IMG/VR virus record: IMGVR_UViG_3300006109_000001
Span: 1-49,597 of that record
From: a virus
Reading direction: 5' to 3' (one strand)
Length of the DNA stretch: 49,597 nt
The notes under the pieces were generated by a model. The model had not been told where the DNA came from and ran no database searches. It saw nothing but the letters and a program-made list of their open reading frames with translations. A program made the position numbers and the translations under genes. Positions 9,037 through 14,915 of this stretch are shown here, in pieces. How positions within the stretch are numbered: the first letter of the stretch is position 1; every line of letters starts with the position of its first letter.

Positions 9037-9584
9037 TCTATCTAATTTATGCTTTATTAGTACCTATTAGTTTAATTTTGACTGTTATTTCAATACCTTT
9101 AGCTCCCATTTTGGTATTGTTTGCTAGGCCGATATTGGGCTGGTGTGATAATCATAGCTATGAGGCAGTAGAGCCACGATTGCCGACCTGTTTAGACTGG
9201 TTTATGACGCCAGATAATTCACTTAATGGCGATGCTACTTTTCAAACAATGTTTCCGCCGGGTCAATGGTGGTCACAAGTTCATTGGCTATGGCGCAATC
9301 CAGCGTATAGCTTCGCGTTACGCTATTTAGGAACTCCTTATACCACTTCGGTACAGGGCGATAAAACAATTAAGGACAACGACAATGCGAAAGCGGGCTG
9401 GTGTAAGGTATCAGTTAATGGACTATTTCAATTTACTCTTGTTACCCCTATTGGTTTTAGCCGTTGTATCTATGTTAATTTGGGCTGGAATATTCGTGGT
9501 CTGGTGGATGATAACGTCCAGCCTAAGCCGGATATTTGGCAAGCAACGTATGTTTTCTCGCCAAGAATCTCAGGATTCAGATAA
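9033..9584 (+). CDS. Membrane protein, DUF7338-like
   Basis: A 183-residue protein with a hydrophobic N-terminus (about 1-35) followed by a soluble domain containing TPDNSLNGD and WLWRNPAYSFALR, which I associate with the uncharacterised phage family DUF7338. The C-terminal third also carries a second open frame with its own Shine-Dalgarno (9385-9591). Start and stop overlap the neighbours (ATGA and TAATG). The function is unknown. Confidence 0.7.
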   Translation: MIYLIYALLVPISLILTVISIPLAPILVLFARPILGWCDNHSYEAVEPRLPTCLDWFMTPDNSLNGDATFQTMFPPGQWWSQVHWLWRNPAYSFALRYLGTPYTTSVQGDKTIKDNDNAKAGWCKVSVNGLFQFTLVTPIGFSRCIYVNLGWNIRGLVDDNVQPKPDIWQATYVFSPRISGFR

Positions 9585-9591
9585 TGGATGA
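9385..9591 (+). CDS. Candidate nested membrane protein in a second frame
   Basis: A 68-residue frame lying inside the 3' third of the preceding gene. AAGGA (9372-9376) sits 8 bp before its ATG. The protein has a basic start (MRKRAGVR), a hydrophobic stretch of about 30 residues and a polar tail, as expected of a type II single-span membrane protein. Its stop at 9589-9591 overlaps the next gene's start. It could be chance; the ribosome site and membrane topology favour a real overprinted gene. Confidence 0.4.
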   Translation: MRKRAGVRYQLMDYFNLLLLPLLVLAVVSMLIWAGIFVVWWMITSSLSRIFGKQRMFSRQESQDSDNG

Positions 9592-9748
9592 AATAGAGAT
9601 TGCTAAGTTGCAAGAAAAGTTGGCTAAGGCTTTAGCTGATGCTGATTATTGGCGTCTAGCGTATGACAAGCTCATGAAGCATATCGACCATCAAAATAGC
9701 TATGTACGCCATTTAGAGCAGCAAGTTTGGGGAGGAAAAACATTTTGA
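9584..9748 (+). CDS. Small coiled-coil protein
   Basis: A 54-residue helical protein (MDEIEIAKLQEKLAKAL...) with coiled-coil character. The ATG at 9584 overlaps the previous TAA by one base; an upstream in-frame start at 9536 would lie well inside the previous gene. Its last codons hold the GGGGAGG ribosome site of the next gene. The function is unknown. Confidence 0.55.
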   Translation: MDEIEIAKLQEKLAKALADADYWRLAYDKLMKHIDHQNSYVRHLEQQVWGGKTF

Positions 9749-10095
9749 ACATTGGTGATGTGAATAGCACTGAAAAAGGCTCAGGCGCTCGTTATAACGC
9801 AGGTAAGCCTGATTTAAGCCTCATTCCTCTTTGTACGCTTGAAGATGAAGCCAAAGTGTGGATGTATGGCAAACAAAAGTACGCTGCATGGAACTGGGCT
9901 AAAGGAATGGATTGGTCTGTACCCTTGGCTTGTGCCTTGCGCCACCTGTCTAAATGGCAAGCTGGTGAGGAGAACGATGAGGAGTCGGGGCTACCCCACC
10001 TTGCTCATGCTATGTGCAATCTACGGATGCTAACGCTGTTTTCTAAGACATATAAAGAAGGCGATGATCGCCCGCCATCAGAATTCATGCCATGA
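9745..10095 (+). CDS. dATP/dGTP diphosphohydrolase-domain protein (DUF5664/PF18909-like)
   Basis: A 116-residue protein containing GARYNAGKPDLSLIP, YGKQKYAAWNWAKGMDW, RHLSKWQAGEENDEESGLPHLAHAMCNL, the signature of the phage family named after the N-terminal part of the cyanophage S-2L MazZ enzyme. Family members are expected to pyrophosphohydrolyse dNTPs; the conserved E/D/H residues fit metal binding. I chose the TTG at 9745 (TTGA overlap) because GGGGAGG lies 9 bp upstream. There is no PurZ homologue here, so a 2-aminoadenine genome is not indicated; nucleotide-pool adjustment is more likely. Confidence 0.8.
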   Translation: MNIGDVNSTEKGSGARYNAGKPDLSLIPLCTLEDEAKVWMYGKQKYAAWNWAKGMDWSVPLACALRHLSKWQAGEENDEESGLPHLAHAMCNLRMLTLFSKTYKEGDDRPPSEFMP

Positions 10096-10274
10096 CTGCA
10101 AATGAACTAGCTGAAGATTTAGAAGGCGCTAAGTTAGTAATTTTAAGACTTAACGATATGCTACGCCAGCAACAAGCTGAAATAAAGGCGTTGAAAGCAG
10201 AAAAAATTAGGGCTTATGACAATGGATATGAAGATGGTAGAAAACCTAATACAAATAAGGCACAAGAGAAATGA
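10092..10274 (+). CDS. Small coiled-coil protein
   Basis: A 60-residue protein with a leucine-heptad coiled coil (about 5-40) and a polar end containing YEDGRK. ATGA overlaps connect it to both neighbours. No family is recognised. Confidence 0.6.
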   Translation: MTANELAEDLEGAKLVILRLNDMLRQQQAEIKALKAEKIRAYDNGYEDGRKPNTNKAQEK

Positions 10275-10501
10275 GTCAAACTAGACTAGGTTCGTTTATT
10301 GAAGCATGGGTGAATGTACTGATAGGGTTTACTATTAATTACATCGCCAATTTGTTGATATTTCCGCTGTTTGGCTTTCACATTAGTCTGTTAGCTAACT
10401 TCTATATGGGTCTGCTATACACTGTCATCTCAGTAATTCGTAGCTATGCTGTTAGGCGTTGGTTCAATGCAAGATTGCATCGTTTATTGGCCAATATATG
10501 A
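10271..10501 (+). CDS. Inner-membrane protein, DUF7220-like
   Basis: A 76-residue protein with two to three membrane segments. The opening MSQTRLGSFIEAWVNVLIGF and the IFPLFGF motif fit the phage family DUF7220, whose function is unknown. The ATGA overlap at its start and the ATGA junction at its end continue the chain of coupled genes. Confidence 0.7.
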   Translation: MSQTRLGSFIEAWVNVLIGFTINYIANLLIFPLFGFHISLLANFYMGLLYTVISVIRSYAVRRWFNARLHRLLANI

Positions 10502-10641
10502 GCAGTTGGTTAATTGTTCTTACAGGCTTAATCTACGCTTATATAGCGGCAGAACAGCTTTTCAAAGGCAATCCATATATGACGGTTGTATATGGCGGCT
10601 ATGCTTTCTCTAACATCGGGCTGTATTTGTTGGCTAAATAA
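10498..10641 (+). CDS. Small membrane protein
   Basis: A 47-residue protein with two hydrophobic helices (WLIVLTGLIYAYIAA and VVYGGYAFSNIGLYLLA). The start at 10498 makes an ATGA overlap with the preceding stop and is preferred over an in-frame ATG at 10459 inside the previous gene. It is the last gene of the rightward block. The function is unknown. Confidence 0.55.
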   Translation: MSSWLIVLTGLIYAYIAAEQLFKGNPYMTVVYGGYAFSNIGLYLLAK

Positions 10642-10793
10642 AAAAAGTTTCCCGAACAGGAAGAATGTATGAAAAAGTGCATGAAATATCAATAAAGTTA
10701 CCGATCGGGGTATTTTGTACGAAAAGTCAGTAGCTTAAAAATGATTCATTAATAAGGCTTTATACATATACGGACTGCGTATTGAGCCATTAA

Positions 10794-10846
10794 CTTTACA
10801 ATCCAATGTCAACAACTTTACAATCAGCCGTCAAAACTTTACAAAA
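10794..10846 (+). repeat. Three direct repeats (iterons) CTTTACAATC
   Basis: Copies lie at 10794-10803 and 10816-10825 (identical, extended to AACTTTACAATC) and at 10837-10846 (CTTTACAAAA). Spacing is 22 and 21 bp, i.e. two helical turns. The reverse complement of the same motif forms the array at 48963-49016. Confidence 0.8.
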
Positions 10847-10899
10847 ATGTTAACAAAACTGTTGATATGGCTACTTTTTGTCAATAACTGTACATATAG

Positions 10900-10926
10900 G
10901 TATCAATATGTATAAAAAATTGATAC
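10900..10926. repeat. Inverted repeat GTATCAAT / ATTGATAC
   Basis: Perfect 8-bp arms at 10900-10907 and 10919-10926 around an 11-bp A/T-rich centre, immediately beyond the iterons. It could be a protein-binding site or a cruciform. Confidence 0.6.
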
Positions 10927-10943
10927 TTATAAGTTACATTTTG

Positions 10944-10973
10944 TTACTAGACACAAAATTATTTGTCTAGTAA
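10944..10973. repeat. Inverted repeat TTACTAGACA / TGTCTAGTAA spanning a gene end
   Basis: Perfect 10-bp arms with a 10-base loop overlap the last codons and stop of the HslV-like gene. The sequence could act as a terminator hairpin for either block, but there is no immediate U-run. Confidence 0.6.
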
Positions 10974-11387
10974 TGAATAAGTTTTTATAGGCTCATGGCT
11001 TTTTAAATCTACATTGCAAGCCCATTTAACTGCTTCTTCTGCGGACAAGCCCATTCTCATGCAGACTTCGGCTGCCATTGCACCAGAACCAATAGCCATA
11101 AAGGTTTTAGCGCGTTCCCATTCAAGATCGTCACCACAATAAAAAAGACCTTCTTTAGTTAGCCTAATAAAAGAACTATCAGGCTTGAGCTTTGGTTTAA
11201 CTTTGCTTTTCTTATTGATGTAATCCACTACTTTTTCGCAATCGCTCCAATTGCCGGCCACGCCTAACCACCCGCCATCTATTGCGACAATTTTTTCTTC
11301 AAAATATTTAATGCCAGTATCTTCGTCTGAAAATTGACTATCCGATACCAAGATTTTTTTGTCCCAATCACCAACGATAGTAGTCAT
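10959..11387 (-). CDS. HslV-like (proteasome-type) Thr peptidase
   Basis: A 142-residue Ntn-hydrolase resembling bacterial HslV. The start at 11387 gives MTTIVGDWDKK, the same opening as E. coli HslV, where removal of Met exposes the catalytic Thr1. Counting from that Thr, D15 (SDSQ), K31 (FEEKI) and the IGSG motif align with HslV D17, K33 and the S125 region; AGNWSD matches AGGTAD, and GLSAEEAVKWAC matches the C-terminal helix. The ATG overlaps the previous stop (ATGA), so it is preferred over the GTG at 11402. No HslU ATPase is encoded. It may recruit the host unfoldase, act alone, or be an inactive relative. Confidence 0.8.
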   Translation of the reverse strand: MTTIVGDWDKKILVSDSQFSDEDTGIKYFEEKIVAIDGGWLGVAGNWSDCEKVVDYINKKSKVKPKLKPDSSFIRLTKEGLFYCGDDLEWERAKTFMAIGSGAMAAEVCMRMGLSAEEAVKWACNVDLKSHEPIKTYSLLDK

Positions 11388-12367
11388 ACTTTTGTTATGC
11401 ACCCACGAAATTCTATTTCTCCGTTTTCTTCATCGGACACCATAATCATCTCTGGCATTAGCATCCGGCCTTGGTCAAAGGATAGCATCACAAAGCCACT
11501 GCGCCAATCTTTAGGAGAATCCTCGCAATACTCGAAGGTACTGGACATCGGATCGGCCAAACAACCGGTCTGGATGCCCCAAAATGTGCCTTGAAAATTG
11601 GAAATCGGCTGGCAAGCAAGGACGTGCGTATGGCCAGTGATAATGTTGGTATTACCCGCCGCCAGCAAATTGCTGTAGCCAGCGGTGCGGCCACCTTTAA
11701 ACCGGTGTTTTACTACGGTATCTTCGCCAATCCAGAATGACCAACAAGTTTCCCAGTTGGGGAAATGGTACTTTAATGAGAAGCCATCTACACCGCTGTA
11801 TTCGGGGACTTTATTGACTAGCCAAGCCTCGTATCTCATATCATGGTTACCCAACGTCCATATTAGTCGGCAGCCAGCAGGTCTATGTTTCTCGATTTCA
11901 TCTAAATGCTGACGGCAAGCCTTGAGTTCTTCTAGGACACTAGGCTTTTGATCGTAATTAATGCTTGGAAAACGGCTTAAAACCTGCCCATCGAACGCAT
12001 CGCCGTTGCAGATGATGACCTCTGGCTTGAATTTTTTAATCATCAACAGGAGGGCTTTAAAGGCCGTTGTGGTGGTGTCGGTAAAGTGGGCATCTGAGAA
12101 CACAATGATGCGTTTGACTTTATCTACCTCAATACCCCTTCGGACATTGTGAGCTGCCAACTCAACCTTTTTAGGTTTAGGCTTAATTTGATCGCGTTGG
12201 GAATTATGGGTAGCCAATTTAATGCCAAGCCGGGTTTCAATACTGCTTCGCCTTCTCATGACACTAGAAGAAGCAACACCCAGCTTTTCAGCCATTAAGA
12301 CAGGAGAGCCTAGTTTAGCCCAAAGGTCTATAAATTCTTGATCTGTGCATACAAGTTTCAGTGCCAT
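11384..12367 (-). CDS. Calcineurin-like metallophosphoesterase with N-terminal HTH
   Basis: A 327-residue protein with all metal motifs of the metallophosphoesterase superfamily: FSDAHF (D92, H94), NGDAFDG (D123), LGNHD (N174, H175, D176), VVKHRF (H221) and TGHTH (H246, H248). Residues about 15-50 look like a helix-turn-helix, suggesting DNA contact. Such phage enzymes may be nucleases or phosphatases. It is transcribed with, and translationally coupled to, the HslV-like peptidase, at the very end of the structural/lysis block. Confidence 0.88.
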   Translation of the reverse strand: MALKLVCTDQEFIDLWAKLGSPVLMAEKLGVASSSVMRRRSSIETRLGIKLATHNSQRDQIKPKPKKVELAAHNVRRGIEVDKVKRIIVFSDAHFTDTTTTAFKALLLMIKKFKPEVIICNGDAFDGQVLSRFPSINYDQKPSVLEELKACRQHLDEIEKHRPAGCRLIWTLGNHDMRYEAWLVNKVPEYSGVDGFSLKYHFPNWETCWSFWIGEDTVVKHRFKGGRTAGYSNLLAAGNTNIITGHTHVLACQPISNFQGTFWGIQTGCLADPMSSTFEYCEDSPKDWRSGFVMLSFDQGRMLMPEMIMVSDEENGEIEFRGCITKV

Positions 12368-12443
12368 AAGTACCCTTCTTCTTCTTGTTGTAATCGGATA
12401 CTAACCGAACATTGTGTAAATACAAAGACTTATAGGTTATAGC

Positions 12444-12656
12444 TTATCTTTTACCTGTAATTTTCTTGAATTTTTGTTCTAGCTCGTAATCTTCACGACA
12501 TTCAGCAGAACAAAATCGTCCTTCTGGTACTGCTTCATTACAGCAAAGGCAATGGCCAGAAAACTTTTCTTGCCCTCTTGCTCGTATTGCTTTAATGGCT
12601 AATTCTCGATGCAAGGCTTCTAAATCCGAAGCATCGTCAAAAATATCGCTGCTCAT
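12444..12656 (-). CDS. Small zinc-finger protein
   Basis: A 70-residue protein with a helical N-terminus and a treble-clef-like C4 element, HCLCCNEAVPEGRFCSAECREDYE (two Cys pairs). Such short zinc-ribbon proteins of unknown function are frequent in phages. Its start overlaps the endolysin stop (ATGA), so it is part of the lysis operon. Confidence 0.7.
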   Translation of the reverse strand: MSSDIFDDASDLEALHRELAIKAIRARGQEKFSGHCLCCNEAVPEGRFCSAECREDYELEQKFKKITGKR

Positions 12657-13102
12657 GCTACTGTTCCACCTACGTTTTCATAATAGGCTTTTAAGTGTTC
12701 CATGTCGTTGACGTGTTGGCCATATTTTGCACCGGGCAGACTTGCCCAGCGCGTACTGCATTTATTAACTGCTTGCTCAAACTGGCCATCATTAATCAGA
12801 TGGTCAGCGCCGACTTCCTTAATCATCTGCATTGCAATCTGGTCTTGAGAAGCGGGGGAGAAATCTATTAACTGTAATTGTTTCTTGTAGGCATCGAAAT
12901 AGCGCTCTAGGATTTGATAGCGCCCGGCTGCGGTACTAGAAAGCCCATTGACTGTAATCAGTTTGCGAGGATGGTCAGCATAGCTTGAGAACAGTGTTCC
13001 GCCAAGCAAAACATTGTAGCCATTATCAGACTTGGCCAAAAGCGTTCTGCCGATCTCGGAGAAACCAATAGTGTCTAAAAGGGCTTTCTCGTTCTTTGTC
13101 AT
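12653..13102 (-). CDS. Lambda R-like lytic transglycosylase endolysin
   Basis: A 149-residue murein-degrading enzyme closely following the lambda R pattern: LLDTIGFSEIGR with catalytic Glu16, GYNVLLGG, LFSSYADHPRKL, SSTAAGRYQI, DFSPASQDQIA and RWASLPGAKYGQ. It cleaves the glycan strands of peptidoglycan. No signal peptide or SAR segment is seen, so it needs a holin for release. The start overlaps the Rz stop (ATGA). Confidence 0.95.
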   Translation of the reverse strand: MTKNEKALLDTIGFSEIGRTLLAKSDNGYNVLLGGTLFSSYADHPRKLITVNGLSSTAAGRYQILERYFDAYKKQLQLIDFSPASQDQIAMQMIKEVGADHLINDGQFEQAVNKCSTRWASLPGAKYGQHVNDMEHLKAYYENVGGTVA

Positions 13103-13527
13103 TTACTTATCGCATCGTATTGGGCGTAACAGGCTTGGAGTCCTGACCTAATTTCGTCTGCTCTGGCAGCTTCCCTAATAAGAAATCCTGCATCTTCGGC
13201 ATAAAGGGTTGACCCAGTTCCACCCGATCTAGTTGCGGTAGTTTCGGTTCTACTGGGACGTGAACGCAACTGCATAAGAGCGTCAGCAAGCTGATCGTTA
13301 ATAGCTTTAATTTGAGCATTTTTGTCTTTCTCTATTTGGTCTGCGGCAGATTGATGTTGGTCTTGGAGCTTTTGAGTTTGCGCGGCTTGTTCAGCTTTAT
13401 AGGCTTTAAAATCCAAATCGCGTATATGCCAGCCAACATAAATGCAGCCAAGTATGCCAAGGATTCCGGCAGCAATCTTGACGTAGTTAAAATACCCATT
13501 TAAAAGCCCTAACGCTTTTGACCACAT
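13099..13527 (-). CDS. Rz: Rz-like inner-membrane spanin
   Basis: A 142-residue protein with one N-terminal membrane helix (about 17-34, VKIAAGILGILGCIYVG), a long Ala/Gln/Asp-rich coiled coil (about 45-90) and a C-terminal L..CYAQYDAI segment, as in Rz-type i-spanins. It would pair with the outer-membrane lipoprotein encoded inside it in another frame to fuse the two membranes at lysis. Confidence 0.88.
   Translation of the reverse strand: MWSKALGLLNGYFNYVKIAAGILGILGCIYVGWHIRDLDFKAYKAEQAAQTQKLQDQHQSAADQIEKDKNAQIKAINDQLADALMQLRSRPSRTETTATRSGGTGSTLYAEDAGFLIREAARADEIRSGLQACYAQYDAISK
13107..13319 (-). CDS. Rz1: Rz1-like outer-membrane spanin lipoprotein, nested in Rz
   Basis: A 70-residue frame wholly inside the Rz gene. 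It has a lipoprotein signal (MLKLKLLTISLLTLLCSC, with the second Cys at 18 the best lipidation site) and a Pro-containing mature part. Size, signal and nested position are typical of Rz1 o-spanins. The mature protein would sit in the outer membrane and contact Rz. Confidence 0.85.
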   Translation of the reverse strand: MLKLKLLTISLLTLLCSCVHVPVEPKLPQLDRVELGQPFMPKMQDFLLGKLPEQTKLGQDSKPVTPNTMR

Positions 13528-13757
13528 TATCTATCCTCAGTCTTTTGAGTCGCTGCTTTAGCCCCGATCATTACGCCTGATCCGCCAAGGACTGTACCAA
13601 TCCCTACGCCGAGCTGAGAAAAATCAATATCTCTACCATGTAAGACATGAATAATAGCGATAGCCAAAAACCCAAAAATAGAAGCAATAGCTCCAACACG
13701 CGCAGCACAATAGGTTTGGTTATCATCTTCTGTAAGGATATCCTTAAAGAGTTTCAT
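13527..13757 (-). CDS. Putative holin (two membrane segments)
   Basis: A 76-residue protein with two hydrophobic helices (about 20-40 and 50-68, GVGIGTVLGGSGVMIGAKA) and charged ends. It lies directly upstream of Rz/Rz1 and the endolysin, where a class II holin is expected. It overlaps Rz by one base (TAATG). The family is known from proteobacterial phages, but holin function is inferred from topology and position. Confidence 0.65.
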   Translation of the reverse strand: MKLFKDILTEDDNQTYCAARVGAIASIFGFLAIAIIHVLHGRDIDFSQLGVGIGTVLGGSGVMIGAKAATQKTEDR

Positions 13758-13951
13758 TTTTTCTTGGTTGTTGGCTTTTTAGCTACTTTGGTAGCTATCT
13801 TGGCAACAGTCTTTTTGACTGCTGGTTTGCGAGCTGTGGCTTTTTTAACCGCCGGTTTTTTTGGCTTTGCTGGTACTTCTACTGGGAAGTCAGGCAATTT
13901 TGCTTCTATTGGTTTGCGGCTTAATAGAGCGCAGATTTTACGGAAGATCAT
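13754..13951 (-). CDS. Lys/Ala/Pro-rich histone H1-like basic protein
   Basis: A 65-residue protein whose second half is a repetitive tail of AKPKKPAVKK and AVKKTVAKIATKVAKK type, closely resembling histone H1 C-terminal or bacterial H1-like nucleoid tails. The first 20 residues include a short hydrophobic stretch (IFRKICALLS). It is embedded in the lysis cassette between a membrane coiled-coil protein and the putative holin. It may bind nucleic acid or anionic envelope polymers. The role is not known. Confidence 0.6.
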   Translation of the reverse strand: MIFRKICALLSRKPIEAKLPDFPVEVPAKPKKPAVKKATARKPAVKKTVAKIATKVAKKPTTKKK

Positions 13952-13954
13952 AGT

Positions 13955-14224
13955 TCATCCCATCTTATCTTGTTTATTATCTAGCTTTATCATGATCTGA
14001 TCGAGGATATGCTCTATGCGGGATAGCCTGTAATCCAAATCAGTCTTTTTGACATAGTCATTTGGTAGCTTTACTTCTAAATGCTGGAGCTTCTCTGTAA
14101 GGATTTTTTGGTCAGCTACTAAGGTGTCTTGGTTTTTGGATATCTGATTAACCCAATAACTAATAATTCCGTTAAATATCGTAACTATTATTGCTGCGCC
14201 GCCTACTATAGCTGACCAATCCAT
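13955..14224 (-). CDS. Membrane-anchored coiled-coil protein of the lysis region
   Basis: An 89-residue protein with one N-terminal membrane helix (about 5-24, IVGGAAIIVTIFNGIISYWV) followed by a coiled coil (35-85) containing LPNDYVKKTDLDYRLSRIEHIL. Similar short proteins accompany lysis genes in many phages, sometimes annotated as holins or holin regulators. The topology would also fit an additional spanin-like factor. Confidence 0.6.
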   Translation of the reverse strand: MDWSAIVGGAAIIVTIFNGIISYWVNQISKNQDTLVADQKILTEKLQHLEVKLPNDYVKKTDLDYRLSRIEHILDQIMIKLDNKQDKMG

Positions 14225-14226
14225 GA

Positions 14227-14424
14227 TTATTGGATTACTTCTACTGGAGCTTCTTCAGTTGGCGCTGGAGCATTAGCAGCTTCGGCTTCTTGAATTGCTT
14301 GGAATTGTGGGCTACAAGTTTGACCTAGAGCAGTCAGTAGTTGAAATACCTCTTTAGCTGGGCGGGTTTCAAGATATTGAAATACGGCCAATACTAAGTC
14401 TGCGTTAATCTTAATTTCGTTCAT
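14227..14424 (-). CDS. Small hypothetical protein
   Basis: A 65-residue protein with a helical domain (MNEIKINADLVLAVFQYLETRPAKEVFQLL) and an Ala/Pro/Glu-rich tail. Similar small proteins sit between tail fibre and lysis genes in other phages, with no known role. SD AAGGATAAACCG precedes the ATG. Confidence 0.55.
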   Translation of the reverse strand: MNEIKINADLVLAVFQYLETRPAKEVFQLLTALGQTCSPQFQAIQEAEAANAPAPTEEAPVEVIQ

Positions 14425-14459
14425 CGGTTTATCCTTAATTGTTGGGCATCATTGCCAGT

Positions 14460-14915
14460 TCAAACTATATCATTTAATTGCTTTTTGTACAGAAAATCTA
14501 CTACAACATCAGGTGTTACAAATCGTTCTGCTTTATGCTCTATAGAGTCCCACCATAAGAACTGATTAACTGCTAGATTATCGCGACTCTTTAGTAGATT
14601 CCAGTTTTCAGGATGACCGTAGATTAATGGATCAGATACAGACCAAAGCACTATGCCCGGCTTGCCTTCATCCCATGCAAGGTGCTGGAAGAAGCTATCT
14701 ATGCCAACCCATGTTCGACATTCGCGGATTAATTGACGCAGCTCAGACATGGGTAAATTTTTCCTGAAATCATCAACAAGTTGCGTTTCACCTTCTACCC
14801 CAATCTGGATAATCGGCTCATCAATTGAGCTGATTAATTCTTTCCAATAAGGATAATTTTTAGGGTTTTCCCTAGTATTCATTAACGGTTTAGCATAAGG
14901 GTGAATAAGGATCAT
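14460..14915 (-). CDS. GT9-like glycosyltransferase, C-terminal half
   Basis: A 151-residue protein that matches only the C-terminal, donor-binding Rossmann half of family 9 (heptosyltransferase-like) glycosyltransferases: HPYAKP near the start, WVGIDSFFQHLAW, GKPGIVLWSVSDP and YGHPENWNLL. The missing N-terminal half appears at the end of the upstream protein (VVLNSGLGDHIVF). The genes overlap as ATGA, so the two halves probably assemble, or a frameshift split one enzyme. It may modify host surface sugars or virion fibres. Confidence 0.65.
   Translation of the reverse strand: MILIHPYAKPLMNTRENPKNYPYWKELISSIDEPIIQIGVEGETQLVDDFRKNLPMSELRQLIRECRTWVGIDSFFQHLAWDEGKPGIVLWSVSDPLIYGHPENWNLLKSRDNLAVNQFLWWDSIEHKAERFVTPDVVVDFLYKKQLNDIV

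Larger units (their letters stand above)
10642..10958. other. AT-rich convergent intergenic region with iterons; candidate origin
   Basis: This 317-bp gap lies between two convergent gene blocks and holds no gene. It contains three direct copies of a CTTTACAA-based motif (10794-10846), an 8-bp inverted repeat (10900-10926) and a 10-bp inverted repeat (10944-10973) within AT-rich DNA. There is no clear rho-independent terminator. The arrangement resembles an iteron-type replication origin; that reading is inference. Confidence 0.5.

Noticed and set aside
9745-10095. Evidence for a 2-aminoadenine (Z) genome.
   Set aside because: The MazZ-like domain alone is not enough; no PurZ-like synthetase is seen and the domain is common in ordinary phages.
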